A stretch of DNA of 42,492 bases from an uncultured Eubacteriales bacterium (GCA_902778565.1 CACYYH010000009.1:1-42492), one strand, 5' to 3'; shown: positions 7,813-16,426, counted from the stretch's first letter. Numbers and translations: made by a program. The notes: generated from the letters alone by a model not told the origin.

Positions 7813-8832
7813 ATGAAAAAAAAAATATTTATAGCGCTGATAATAGTTATGACTCTGGCAATGGCGGCCTGTGGTGGAAGCGCCTCGGATTCAGGCGGCG
7901 GAATGGCAGAAGAATCAAAGAGTTCGGGCAGTTACGGTTTCGGGAATTTTTTGGCAGACGGAAGCGATGAAGGCGGCGACTACGACGCAGCTGAAGAGCC
8001 GGCTGAAGCCGCAGAGGGCAGAAACGATATATCTATCGGACTCCCTTCATCACTGAACAAAGAGAATGTTAAGCTTATCTTTTCTGCTGACATGAGCGTT
8101 CAGACACTTGATTTTGATGAAGCTGAAAAAGGACTGTACAGTCTGGTGGAAAAGGTAGGCGGATATTTCGAGTATATCTCCCAGGATAACGGAAGCTGGT
8201 ACGACGATGAAGATTCGTATAAATACGCGCATTACACCGTGAGAGTTCCTTCAGACAAGTTCCAGGAGTTCATCACGTCTGTAAATGAGGGTATGCACGT
8301 GGTGAACATGAACCAGAATGCCCAGGACGTGGGCCAGGCGTACTTCGATACTGAAAGAAGACTGGAGACCCTGAAGATCAAGCACGACAGACTGGAGCAA
8401 CTGCTGTCAAACGCTACCGAGATGACTGATATCATTGAACTTGAAACTGCTCTTTCGGATACTGAGTATCAGATAGAGCAGTATACCTCAGACCTTCAGA
8501 GATATGACAGCCTGATAGACTATTCCACTGTAAACATCAACGTCGAAAAGGTCACAGAATATGCCACCGGCATCACAGAGGAACTTACTTTTTGGCAGAG
8601 ACTGGGAAGAAGCGTGAAGCAGGGAGCATCAGACTTCGGATGGTGGCTGGGAGACCTGGCCAACTGGATCGGATACCACATCATCCAGCTTGTGATCCTG
8701 GCAGTCCTCATCATCGGCTTCGTCAGATTCGGTCTGGTACAGAAGATCAAAGGGATCATAGGCGGAAAGAAACAGCAGAAGTACGTTGTGATCCAGGAAA
8801 ACAAAGCAAAAGAGACTGAAACGAAAGAATAA
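7813..8832 (+). CDS. DUF4349 membrane-anchored lipoprotein
   Basis: A 339-aa exported protein. It has a lipoprotein signal peptide with lipobox ending in AAC (Cys20), then a low-complexity Gly/Ser/Glu linker to about residue 75. The DUF4349 domain follows, with a VRVPSDKFQEF motif and a coiled-coil stretch around residues 180-225. A transmembrane helix lies at about 287-307 and a basic C-terminus stays in the cytosol. The function of DUF4349 is unknown; its architecture resembles envelope-associated scaffold or sensor proteins. The ribosome binding site AGGAGG is strong. The gene stands alone between terminators. Confidence 0.85.
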   Translation: MKKKIFIALIIVMTLAMAACGGSASDSGGGMAEESKSSGSYGFGNFLADGSDEGGDYDAAEEPAEAAEGRNDISIGLPSSLNKENVKLIFSADMSVQTLDFDEAEKGLYSLVEKVGGYFEYISQDNGSWYDDEDSYKYAHYTVRVPSDKFQEFITSVNEGMHVVNMNQNAQDVGQAYFDTERRLETLKIKHDRLEQLLSNATEMTDIIELETALSDTEYQIEQYTSDLQRYDSLIDYSTVNINVEKVTEYATGITEELTFWQRLGRSVKQGASDFGWWLGDLANWIGYHIIQLVILAVLIIGFVRFGLVQKIKGIIGGKKQQKYVVIQENKAKETETKE

Positions 8833-8848
8833 AAAGGGAGGATAAAAA

Positions 8849-8876
8849 AAGCACCCGGCATGGGTGCTTTTTTATT
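8849..8876. terminator. Bidirectional terminator
   Basis: A7-GCACCC at 8844-8856, loop GGCAT, GGGTGC-T7 at 8862-8874. A-run and T-run flank the stem, so it can stop both the DUF4349 transcript and the convergent lipid kinase transcript, whose stop codon overlaps it. Confidence 0.9.
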
Positions 8877-9759
8877 TTCTTATGAGATTGACGGCGCAGG
8901 GTTTGTTTTCGATCACTATGTGCTGAACGCCTTTCTGGTATTCGCCGTCCAAAGACCAGTCCACTGCCTCGGGAATGCAGATCTCGAAGCGGCTGCTTTC
9001 AACGAAGGTGAGCATGGGTGTGGTGTCATACTTTTGCTCGGCTACGGCTCTCACCAGGTCGCCGATCTCCAGCATGTCATCTGAAGTTCGGAGAAGCAGC
9101 AGTTCAAAAAGCCCGTCGCTCATATCCACGTCTTCCGGCTTCAGTTTCAGGATCCCTCCCATCGAGGTGGAATTGGATACGGCGCCGAAAAGATAGTCGC
9201 CTTCATATACCGCATCGTCGGTTTTTATGATAGCGTGAATGGGCCGGATATCCGCTAGGGAAGTAGCGCCTGCAAGGATGTATGCCATATGACCCAAAGC
9301 ATTCTTTATGCTCTGCGGAGTATCATAGGAGGCCTTGACAAAAGCGCCGAAGCTGGCAACGTAGGTGAACACACGCCCGTTGAAGACTCCGACGTCAATG
9401 CCGGAAGGAGTGCCTGTGGCGATATCTTTTGCAGCCTCGTGGATATCTCTTGAAAGTCCCAGCCCCTGAGCAAAATCATTGGTGGATCCCGCAGGGATAT
9501 AGCCTATGGGAGTCTTCAGACCGGACTCCACATAGCCTGAGACGACTTCATTGTATGTTCCGTCTCCGCCCATGACCACCACAAAGTTATAGTCAGGGCC
9601 GAAGCGCTTCACGTATTCAGTGGCGTCGCCGCGCTTCATCGTCGGCAGTGCGGTGACCAGATAACCGCTTTCTGTGAAGATCTCAGCCACCTCCGAAAGA
9701 TGCCTGGCGGATTTTTTTGTGCCTGAATTGGGATTGTATATAAGAAGCAGCTTTTCCAT
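8872..9759 (-). CDS. Diacylglycerol kinase-like lipid kinase (YegS/DagK family)
   Basis: Cytosolic, membrane-peripheral lipid kinase of 295 aa. The catalytic-domain motif GGDGT is at residues 64-68, preceded by the NPNSG nucleotide-binding loop at 9-13 and followed by PAGSTNDFAQGLG. The C-terminal beta-sandwich contains SLDGE. Such enzymes phosphorylate diacylglycerol (recycling it into phospholipid synthesis) or related lipids; the precise lipid cannot be read from the sequence. AAGGAG lies 10 nt before the ATG. Monocistronic. Confidence 0.88.
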   Translation of the reverse strand: MEKLLLIYNPNSGTKKSARHLSEVAEIFTESGYLVTALPTMKRGDATEYVKRFGPDYNFVVVMGGDGTYNEVVSGYVESGLKTPIGYIPAGSTNDFAQGLGLSRDIHEAAKDIATGTPSGIDVGVFNGRVFTYVASFGAFVKASYDTPQSIKNALGHMAYILAGATSLADIRPIHAIIKTDDAVYEGDYLFGAVSNSTSMGGILKLKPEDVDMSDGLFELLLLRTSDDMLEIGDLVRAVAEQKYDTTPMLTFVESSRFEICIPEAVDWSLDGEYQKGVQHIVIENKPCAVNLIRK

Positions 9760-9929
9760 ATTGGTCGATTTCTCCTTCGATCGTTATATTTTATACTTAT
9801 CACAAACGGAGAAATGAGTCAAGGAAGGGAAAATTGATATTATTGATAAAAAACACTTGCAAAAAACATTCATTTGTGATAACTTAAATAAGTGCCTTGA
9901 GCACGGAATATATTTTAAGAATCAGACAT

Positions 9930-10015
9930 AGAGGGTTGACCGAGTGGCTAAGGAGCCGCATTGGAAATGCGGTAAGGCGAAAGCCCCGCGGGTTCGAGTC
10001 CCGTGCCCTCTGCCA
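9930..10015 (+). tRNA. tRNA-Ser(GGA)
   Basis: An 86-nt class II tRNA with encoded CCA at 10013-10015. The acceptor pairs AGAGGGT with GCCCTCT, with one G-U pair. The anticodon stem CCGCA/TGCGG encloses loop TTGGAAA, giving anticodon GGA at 9963-9965. A long variable arm and T-loop GGTTCGAGTCC follow. A possible promoter (TTGCAA at 9857, extended GATAAC -10 box at 9878) lies upstream. Several pieces of its 3' end recur in the downstream repeat element. Confidence 0.96.
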
Positions 10016-10027
10016 GTTAAGAAAACA

Positions 10028-10053
10028 GCATCCACAAATGTGGATGCTTTTTT
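10028..10053 (+). terminator. Terminator of tRNA-Ser
   Basis: GCATCCAC, loop AAAT, GTGGATGC, then six T. Confidence 0.92.
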
Positions 10054-10061
10054 CTTAATTA

Positions 10062-10343
10062 GTATAACCGGAGGTACGGGACTCGAACCCGGGAGGGCGC
10101 GAGCGTAAGCCCGACAGTCCGGTGGACTGTCGGGCAGCGAGCGTGTCAAGCGGCCTGTGGAATAGGCCGCGCAGACGGTCCAGCGCGAGCCCCGTCAAGG
10201 AGGGGGCGAAGCAGCGGGGGTCCCGTGCCCTCTGCCAGAAATTAAAAAGACGAGCATTCGCTCGTCTTTTTAGTTTCTCCGGCAGATATGTTCGTTAGGG
10301 GCTCGGACCCGGGAGGGCGCGAGCGTAAGCCCGACAGTCCGGT
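10062..10343. repeat. GC-rich tRNA-Ser-associated repeat element
   Basis: No gene here. The stretch contains ACGGGACTCGAACCCG (10076-10091), the exact reverse complement of the tRNA-Ser T-arm (9989-10004). It also holds a perfect 12-bp hairpin with stem GCCCGACAGTCC (10109-10135), a second hairpin CGGCCT/AGGCCG (10151-10169), and a 19-bp direct copy of the tRNA 3' end plus CCA (10220-10238). Segment 10078-10123 recurs nearly unchanged at 10298-10343 (about 46 bp, few mismatches). It looks like a repeat family that carries or has captured tRNA-Ser ends, flanked by terminators at 10028 and 10244. Confidence 0.7.
10244..10271. terminator. Bidirectional terminator hairpin
   Basis: AAAAAGACGAGC, loop ATTC, GCTCGTCTTTTT: 12-bp perfect stem. 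It follows the duplicated tRNA 3' end just as the real tRNA is followed by its own terminator, but the stem sequence is unrelated. Confidence 0.85.
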
Positions 10344-10357
10344 ATGTTTGTGCGACA

Positions 10358-10601
10358 TCCTACTGGGAGGCGCGACGCTTGTTTTAGTGGGTCAAAAAAA
10401 GAATGGATATCCTACTAAAAAGCGCGACGCCTGTTTTAGTAGGAAAAATAGAAGGCAGAATATCCTACTGGAGAGGGCAACGCCGCTTTTAGTAGGAAAA
10501 AAACGAGAAAAGCCTACCTACTGGAGAGGGCGACGCCGCTTTTAGTAGGAAAAAATCTTAAAAATCGACCTACCAGATGGGGCGACGCCGCTTTTAGTAG
10601 G
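10358..10601. repeat. Array of five 34-nt hairpin repeats with 18-19-nt A-rich spacers
   Basis: Units of exactly 34 nt begin at 10358, 10410, 10463, 10516 and 10568 (period 52-53). Each starts (T/A)CCTAC(T/C) and ends AGTAGG (AGTGGG in unit 1), with a core of GCG/CGC or GGC/GCC around a 3-nt loop, so each can fold as a hairpin. Spacers at 10392, 10444, 10497 and 10550 differ and are A-rich. Unit 2 replaces the GGAGAG segment with AAAAAG, improving pairing with the invariant TTTT, which suggests that folding is conserved. The period is not a multiple of three, so the ORF crossing it is not coding. It is not a CRISPR: spacers are too short, repeats are diverged and no cas genes are present. Function unknown. 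Confidence 0.85.
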
Positions 10602-10651
10602 AAAGCCGAAAAAACTTTCCAACCGGCATGCCTGCAACCATTTTAAATCAT

Positions 10652-10680
10652 TTGTCTTAAACAATCCGATATGCTATAAT
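10652..10680 (+). promoter_or_regulatory. Sigma-A promoter of pepF
   Basis: TTGTCT at 10652-10657, 17-bp spacer, TATAAT at 10675-10680 with an extended TGC. A short GCGC/GCGC hairpin lies in the leader. Confidence 0.75.
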
Positions 10681-10727
10681 ACACTCGTGCGCTGAAGCGC
10701 AGATTTATGGAAAGGATAATCAGTTAT

Positions 10728-12431
10728 ATGAAATTTTCAGAAATGCCTTATGAGAGACCGGATGTGGAAGGTCTCAAGAAAGAGATAACGGAGTTTACGG
10801 AATCTCTGAAGAATGCAGACACATATGAAGAAGCCAGGGATATTTTTGTCAGAAAAGACCAGCTGGACAGACACGTAAAGACTTTGTCCACGCTTACATA
10901 TATCCGTCACTCCATAGATACGAGGGATGAGTTCTATGACGGTGAGATGAATTTCTGGAACGCAGCCGGACCTGAGCTTATGGAATACGACGAGCAGTGG
11001 ACCAGAGTGCTTCTTGATTCGAAATTCAGAAATGAGCTGGAAGCTGAGTTCGGCGAGGTCATATTCCTAAATGCCGAGCTTGAACTTAAGTCTTTCAAGC
11101 CCGAAATAATTCCTTTGCTTCAGAAGGAAAACGATCTTGTAACAGAATATGATAAGCTGATCGCCAACTCGAAGTTCCCCTTCAGAGGTGAGACTTCCAC
11201 AGTTACCAAGATCGGCAAGTACAAAACCGATGCCGATGATGACGTCAGGCTCGAAGCCTGGAAGGCAGACGGCAAGTGGTACAGGGACAACAAGGAAAAA
11301 CTGGATTCCATCTATGATCAGCTCGTTCATTTAAGAGATGAGATGGGAAAGAAACTGGGCTTTGAGGATTTCACCGGGCTTGGATACTGTCGCATGGTGA
11401 GAAACTGCTATGACAAGAACGACGTTGAGAAGTTCAGAAGCGCAGTGGTAAAATATCTGGTGCCCATTGCAGATTCCATCTACCGCAAGCAGGCTGAGCG
11501 CCTTGGTAAGGAATATCCCATGAGCTTTGCAGATAACGCTCTCATGTTCCGCTCCGGCAACCCGCGTCCTCAGGGGACTTCCGACGAGATCATTCAGGCT
11601 GCGAAAAGATTCTATGACGGCCTTTCTCCTGAGACCGGCGAGTTCTTCCGCTCCATGCTGGAGTGTGAGACCATGGATCTCCTGGCAAAGGAAGGCAAAG
11701 AGGGCGGAGGATATTGCGACGGGCTTACGGATTACGAGATGCCGTTCATATTTGCCAATTTCAACGGAACTTCAGGCGACGTGGAGACCATGACCCACGA
11801 AGCTGGCCATGCTTTTGCGGCCTGGTATAACAGGAAACGCATTCCTCTGAACACCATCTGGCCCAGCCTTGAAGCCTGTGAAGTGCATTCCATGAGCATG
11901 GAATTCTTTGGATGGAAGAGCGCTGAGGATTTCTTCGGACCGGATGCGCGCAAATTCCTTTACAGCCATCTGGCCACGTCCGTGACATTCATTCCTTACG
12001 GAACCATGGTGGACCACTTCCAGCACATCGTTTACGAGCATCCTGAATATACTCCGGATCAGCGCCACGATGAGTGGAAGAGGCTTCTTGGCATATACAT
12101 GCCGTGGATGAAGCTGGACGGAGAGATACCGTTCTACTCAGAGGGAATGGGCTGGCAGAGACAGTCCCACATCTATGACGTTCCCTTCTACTATATCGAT
12201 TACTGTCTTGCACAGACCGTTGCTCTGGAGTTCTGGGCAATGATCCAGGACGATTACGATAACGCCTGGAAGCACTATATGGCATATACAGAGCAGGGCG
12301 GTTCCGAAACTTTCACCAAACTTCTGGAGAAAGCCGGAATGGACAGCCCCTTCAACGAGGAGACCTTAAGAGGCGTCTGCGAAAAGGCAGGCAAATGGCT
12401 TGATGATTTTGACCTTACGGGTATTGAATAA
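10728..12431 (+). CDS. pepF: M3-family oligoendopeptidase (PepF type)
   Basis: Cytosolic zinc metallopeptidase of 567 aa that cuts short oligopeptides. The zinc motif HEAGH is at residues 357-361 and the third ligand region (EACEVHSMSMEFF) follows about 25 residues later. Length and the KFSEMPYERP opening fit this oligoendopeptidase clade. ATG 10728 was chosen over ATG 10707 because AAAGGA lies 11 nt upstream of it and family members begin there. It probably completes degradation of peptides brought in by the opp operon 0.7 kb downstream. The next gene follows after 11 nt, so both are likely cotranscribed. The gene symbol is by similarity. Confidence 0.9.
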   Translation: MKFSEMPYERPDVEGLKKEITEFTESLKNADTYEEARDIFVRKDQLDRHVKTLSTLTYIRHSIDTRDEFYDGEMNFWNAAGPELMEYDEQWTRVLLDSKFRNELEAEFGEVIFLNAELELKSFKPEIIPLLQKENDLVTEYDKLIANSKFPFRGETSTVTKIGKYKTDADDDVRLEAWKADGKWYRDNKEKLDSIYDQLVHLRDEMGKKLGFEDFTGLGYCRMVRNCYDKNDVEKFRSAVVKYLVPIADSIYRKQAERLGKEYPMSFADNALMFRSGNPRPQGTSDEIIQAAKRFYDGLSPETGEFFRSMLECETMDLLAKEGKEGGGYCDGLTDYEMPFIFANFNGTSGDVETMTHEAGHAFAAWYNRKRIPLNTIWPSLEACEVHSMSMEFFGWKSAEDFFGPDARKFLYSHLATSVTFIPYGTMVDHFQHIVYEHPEYTPDQRHDEWKRLLGIYMPWMKLDGEIPFYSEGMGWQRQSHIYDVPFYYIDYCLAQTVALEFWAMIQDDYDNAWKHYMAYTEQGGSETFTKLLEKAGMDSPFNEETLRGVCEKAGKWLDDFDLTGIE

Positions 12432-12442
12432 AGGACAGCAAA

Positions 12443-12973
12443 ATGGCTAAGAGCCCCAAGAGAAAAGATTACCTTAAAGAATATAAGCAGGGAGAATCCG
12501 GTAAATACGAATACGGCGGTATATCCTATACTTTTGACGGCACCCCTGAAGAAAGGAAGAAGGCCTACCTTACCATTACGGGTATCGCGGTCCTTCTTAC
12601 TGCGTCCGTCATCGGTTCCGGCCTGATAGATGCGGCGGGGATGGTGAACACGTTTTACGTCATAGTTCCCTTCATAGGGGAGGTATGCGCTCTCTTCGCC
12701 ATATGGTGGAACCTTTCCAAACTGCTGATGGAAGGGGAGAAGATAAGGGGATATATCTTCGAGTCCGTAAACAACAAAGTGGATCCTGCTACGCTGATAC
12801 TGGTATTCTTTGCGGTACTGGGACTGGTGATGTCGGTGGTCTTTCAGGCGACCAACGGATTCGAGGGCAAAATGTTCAAATGTTTTTTGTATCTATTTAC
12901 TAAAGCATTGAATGCTGTACTTGCATTTTTGATGAAAAAATATTATAATACGTTAAAGTGGAAAGTTTTGTAA
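12443..12973 (+). CDS. Uncharacterised membrane protein
   Basis: A 176-aa protein that I do not recognise. The N-terminal 45 residues are hydrophilic and charged. About four hydrophobic segments follow (around 42-62, 68-90, 114-133, 140-160), the last near a Lys-rich end. AAAGGA lies upstream of the start, 11 nt after pepF. No catalytic motif is visible. It may be a small membrane subunit without known role; cotranscription with pepF is inferred from spacing only. Confidence 0.7.
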   Translation: MAKSPKRKDYLKEYKQGESGKYEYGGISYTFDGTPEERKKAYLTITGIAVLLTASVIGSGLIDAAGMVNTFYVIVPFIGEVCALFAIWWNLSKLLMEGEKIRGYIFESVNNKVDPATLILVFFAVLGLVMSVVFQATNGFEGKMFKCFLYLFTKALNAVLAFLMKKYYNTLKWKVL

Positions 12974-12996
12974 GTTTGTTTTATTTAATTTTCCCA

Positions 12997-13021
12997 TTCT
13001 GATGTGAAGGGCACACCAGAA
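12997..13021 (+). other. Inverted repeat upstream of the opp operon
   Basis: TTCTGATGTG, loop AAGGG, CACACCAGAA: ten paired positions with one A-C mismatch, followed by a T-rich stretch. It could be a weak terminator for the preceding gene or an operator for oppA. An AT-rich region with a possible TTGGCA (13044) and TATTAT (13067) promoter follows, though its start point would fall on the ribosome binding site. Confidence 0.4.
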
Positions 13022-13091
13022 ACAATGTTTATTTTGTTATTTTTTGGCAATAATGCTGAATAATATTATTATTTAAAAGGAGAGAAAGGAA

Positions 13092-15335
13092 ATGAAAAAA
13101 ACTCTTGCTATCATCCTCATCCTTTCAATGTGCTTATTTGCATTTGTAGGATGCGGTGGCGGAGCAGGAACAGACGAGAAACCGCTCGTAGTTGGTTATT
13201 CCAACTTCTCCAGCAAGTTCTCACCGTTCTTCGCTGAAACCGCTTACGACCAGGACGTTGCTACCATGACCTCCGTTGCCCTCCTCACCACAGACCGCCA
13301 GGGTGCTGTAGTTGAGAAAGGTAAGACCGGAGAAGTTCGTCCTTACAACAACACAGACTATTCTTACTACGGACCTGCTGATCTTACGATCACAGAGAAC
13401 GCAGACGGAACCGTTGATTACGATTTCGAACTCCGCGAGGACATGACATTCTCAGATGGAACTCCTCTTACAGTTGATGACGTAATCTTCTCAATGTATG
13501 TTCTTTCAGACCCTACATATGACGGTTCATCCACATTCTTCGCACTTCCTATCGTAGGAATGGAAGAGTATCGTTCCGGAATGGACACACTCGGCAACCT
13601 GATCGTTGCCGCAGGTCCTGACAACGCTGACTTCTCACTTTGGACAGAAGAACAGCAGACAACATTCTGGACAAATGCAAAGGCAGCTTCCGAAGCTATC
13701 GCTCAGGAAATCTGCGACTACTGCAAAGCAGCCGGCTACAATGCAGAAGATGATCCTATCGAAGCATGTGCAGCTAACTGGGGCTTCGAGCTCAAGGAAG
13801 GCGCTACCATCGAAGATTTCGGTGCTACCATGATGGAAGCTTATGGCAATGACATTGCTACCCTCGTTGGAACAGAGAATGCAGGAAGCTCCATCGGCGA
13901 CGTATTCCCTGACTGGGATCAGTACACAGTCGGTGTACAGACCGGAAATTCCGCTGCTAACATCGAAGGTATCCAGAAGACCGGAGACTACAGCCTTAAG
14001 GTTAAGCTCTCCAAGATCGATGCTACAGCTATTTATCAGCTCGGCGTTACCATCGCTCCTCTGAGCTACTATGGCGACCCCGCTAAGTATGACTATGACA
14101 ACAATCAGTTCGGATTTGACAAAGGTGACCTTTCCACTGTAAAGGCTAAGACAACTGAGCCTATGGGAGCAGGCCCTTACAAATTCCAGAAGTTTGAAAA
14201 CGGTGTTGTATCCTTCGAGGCTAACGAAAGCTACTATCTCGGAGCACCTCACACCAAGTATATCAACTTCCTTGAATCACAGGATCAGGATAAGCTGAAC
14301 GGCGTTATCACCGGAACCATCGATATCACCGATCCTTCATATTCACAGGATACAGCTAAGGCTATCGCAGCTGAGAACTCCAACGGCGAAGTAACAGGCG
14401 ACAAGATCACCACCAACACCGTTGACAACCTTGGCTATGGTTACCTTGGAATCAGCGCTAAGGCTGTAAACGTAGGCGGAGAACCCGGTTCAGAAGCTTC
14501 CAAGAACCTGCGTAAGGCTTTCGCTACAGTATTTGCTAACTACAGAAACGTAACAGTTGACTCCTACTATGGAGAAGCTGCTTCCGTTATCAACTATCCT
14601 ATTTCCAACACATCCTGGGCTGCTCCTCAGGCAACTGACGCAGACTATGCTATCGCATTCTCCAAGGACGTAAACGGAAATGACATCTACACATCCGACA
14701 TGGATGACGCTGCTAAGGAAGAAGCTGCTCTTCAGGCTGCACTCGGATTTTTCGAAGCTGCAGGCTACACCGTTGCTGACGGTAAGTTAACAGCTGCTCC
14801 TGAAGGCGCTAAGATGGAATACGAAGTTTGGATCCCTGCAGACGGTTCAGGCGACCACCCTTCATTCATGATGCTCAACCTTGCATCTGACGCACTCAAG
14901 AAGATCGGCATGAGCCTTGTAGTTAAGGATCTTGCCAACTCCGCTGACCTGTGGACAGGTATCGAAGCTGACCAGGTTCCTATGTGGTGTGCTGCTTGGG
15001 GCGCAACTCCTGACCCTGACATGTATCAGATCTACTATTCAGGCGTAGACGGAAAGGCTGCAGCAGGTGGATCCAACTACATGTATGACATCGCTGATCC
15101 TGAACTCGACCAGCTCATTATGGACGCTCGTGCAAGCTTAGACCAGGCTTACAGAAAGACTGTTTACAAGGCTTGCCTTGACATCATCGTAGACTGGGCA
15201 GTAGAAGTTCCTGTATATCAGAGACAGAACGCTATCATCTTCTCAACCGAGAGAGTTAACATGGATACCGTAACTCCTGACATCACAACATACTATGGAT
15301 GGATGGCAGAGATCCAGAATCTTGAGCTTGCTTAA
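13092..15335 (+). CDS. oppA: Oligopeptide ABC transporter substrate-binding lipoprotein
   Basis: Extracellular peptide-binding lipoprotein of the SBP_bac_5 family, 747 aa. The signal peptide ends in a lipobox with Cys21. The typical DGTPLTVDDV region is at about 122-131, the PMGAGPYKF motif about residue 360, and the C-terminal PDPDMYQIY motif at about 640. It is some 150 residues longer than usual: about 125 residues (164-290), rich in acidic residues and containing several Cys, are inserted between the two strands that normally join at the YRSG turn. First gene of the oppABCDF operon. Codon use (strong GCT, AAC, GTA, CTC bias) suggests high expression. Gene symbol by operon order. Confidence 0.9.
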   Translation: MKKTLAIILILSMCLFAFVGCGGGAGTDEKPLVVGYSNFSSKFSPFFAETAYDQDVATMTSVALLTTDRQGAVVEKGKTGEVRPYNNTDYSYYGPADLTITENADGTVDYDFELREDMTFSDGTPLTVDDVIFSMYVLSDPTYDGSSTFFALPIVGMEEYRSGMDTLGNLIVAAGPDNADFSLWTEEQQTTFWTNAKAASEAIAQEICDYCKAAGYNAEDDPIEACAANWGFELKEGATIEDFGATMMEAYGNDIATLVGTENAGSSIGDVFPDWDQYTVGVQTGNSAANIEGIQKTGDYSLKVKLSKIDATAIYQLGVTIAPLSYYGDPAKYDYDNNQFGFDKGDLSTVKAKTTEPMGAGPYKFQKFENGVVSFEANESYYLGAPHTKYINFLESQDQDKLNGVITGTIDITDPSYSQDTAKAIAAENSNGEVTGDKITTNTVDNLGYGYLGISAKAVNVGGEPGSEASKNLRKAFATVFANYRNVTVDSYYGEAASVINYPISNTSWAAPQATDADYAIAFSKDVNGNDIYTSDMDDAAKEEAALQAALGFFEAAGYTVADGKLTAAPEGAKMEYEVWIPADGSGDHPSFMMLNLASDALKKIGMSLVVKDLANSADLWTGIEADQVPMWCAAWGATPDPDMYQIYYSGVDGKAAAGGSNYMYDIADPELDQLIMDARASLDQAYRKTVYKACLDIIVDWAVEVPVYQRQNAIIFSTERVNMDTVTPDITTYYGWMAEIQNLELA

Positions 15336-15365
15336 GAAACGGTCAATATCCATAACTGTATAAAC

Positions 15366-15393
15366 GAGGCAGACGGGGCGACCCGTCTGCCTC
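15366..15393 (+). other. Intercistronic stem-loop between oppA and oppB
   Basis: Perfect 12-bp stem (GAGGCAGACGGG with complement, loop GCGA) without a following T-run. Such stems after a binding-protein gene usually stabilise the upstream mRNA or cause partial termination, letting OppA be made in excess over the permease. Confidence 0.7.
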
Positions 15394-15424
15394 TGTAACA
15401 TTTATTGTTGAGGAGTTGATACCA

Positions 15425-16411
15425 GTGCGTAAATACATTATCAAAAGACTTATACAGTCACTGATCATACTTTTCTTCGTATCCTTTATCATCTACGCGC
15501 TCATGAGATGTCTGCCCACATCATATGTAGAGGCTATGGCAAGACAGAAATCCATGCAGCCGGGTTCAAAGAGCTACGAGGAATGGCTGGCTCAGCTCAG
15601 CGCCATGTACAACATGGACGGAAGCATCATCTCCGGATTTTTCCAGTGGCTTGGACAGATGCTCAGAGGTGAGTTCGGCGACAGCTGGAAATGGACAGTG
15701 CCTGTTCTTGAAAAATTCCATGATACTGTTTGGCTTTCATTTGTAATGGGATTCATATCTTTTGTTCTTGAAATCATCATCGCTATCCCTCTGGGAGTCA
15801 TAGCGGCAACCAAACAGTACTCTAAGACCGATTATGCAATATCAGTAATTGCTCTTGCAGGAATATCCCTGCCTACGTTCTTCTTTGCCTCACTACTGAA
15901 ACTGGTATTTTCTGTAAAACTGGGTTGGTTCGACCTCTACGGTCTCGTCGGACGAAGCTACAATCTGCTATCTCCGATGGGTCAACTGATGGATAAGGCC
16001 AACCATCTTGTGCTGCCTATTATCACGCTGGTAGTTATCAGCATGGGCGGACTTATGCGTTATACCAGAACCAATATGCTTGAAGTACTGAGCGCAGATT
16101 ATATAAGAACGGCCAGGGCCAAAGGTCTTTCAGAAAGAAAGGTCATTTATCACCATGCTTTCAGAAACACTCTGATCCCCATCGTTACTATTATAGGCGG
16201 ATCACTTCCGGGACTGTTTTCAGGTGCTCTGATCACAGAGACACTGTTCGGAATCCCCGGAATCGGTTTTGCATCATACCATTCGATGGTTTCCGGTGAT
16301 ATACCGTTCTCCATGTTCTTCATGGTATTCACAGCTATATTGACGCTTCTCGGCAACCTTATCGCAGATATTCTTTATGCGGTAGTTGACCCGAGAGTAA
16401 GGATCGCTTAA
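15425..16411 (+). CDS. oppB: Oligopeptide ABC transporter permease OppB
   Basis: Inner-membrane permease of 328 aa with about six helices and the BPD_transp_1 domain. The first helix follows the basic start RKYIIKRLIQ. The EAA coupling loop is seen at DYIRTARAKGLSERKVIYHH, and the C-terminus VDPRVR is typical. GTG 15425 is preferred to TTG 15416 because the AGGAG ribosome binding site (15411-15415) directly abuts the TTG and is correctly spaced from the GTG. Size is normal, unlike OppA and OppC. Confidence 0.92.
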   Translation: MRKYIIKRLIQSLIILFFVSFIIYALMRCLPTSYVEAMARQKSMQPGSKSYEEWLAQLSAMYNMDGSIISGFFQWLGQMLRGEFGDSWKWTVPVLEKFHDTVWLSFVMGFISFVLEIIIAIPLGVIAATKQYSKTDYAISVIALAGISLPTFFFASLLKLVFSVKLGWFDLYGLVGRSYNLLSPMGQLMDKANHLVLPIITLVVISMGGLMRYTRTNMLEVLSADYIRTARAKGLSERKVIYHHAFRNTLIPIVTIIGGSLPGLFSGALITETLFGIPGIGFASYHSMVSGDIPFSMFFMVFTAILTLLGNLIADILYAVVDPRVRIA

Positions 16412-16426
16412 AGGAGGGGCAGGATC

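Noticed and set aside
9922-10149. 75-codon minus-strand ORF over the tRNA gene
   Set aside because: It is the antisense of tRNA-Ser, its terminator and the repeat element.
10288-10545. 85-codon + strand ORF across the hairpin array
   Set aside because: It runs through GC-rich repeats and an array whose 52/53-nt period shifts frame each unit; there is no ribosome binding site.
10358-10601. CRISPR array
   Set aside because: Spacers are only 18-19 nt and A-rich, repeats differ from unit to unit, and no cas gene is in the window.
13635-14252. 205-codon minus-strand ORF
   Set aside because: Antisense shadow of oppA, whose codon bias leaves long open antisense frames.
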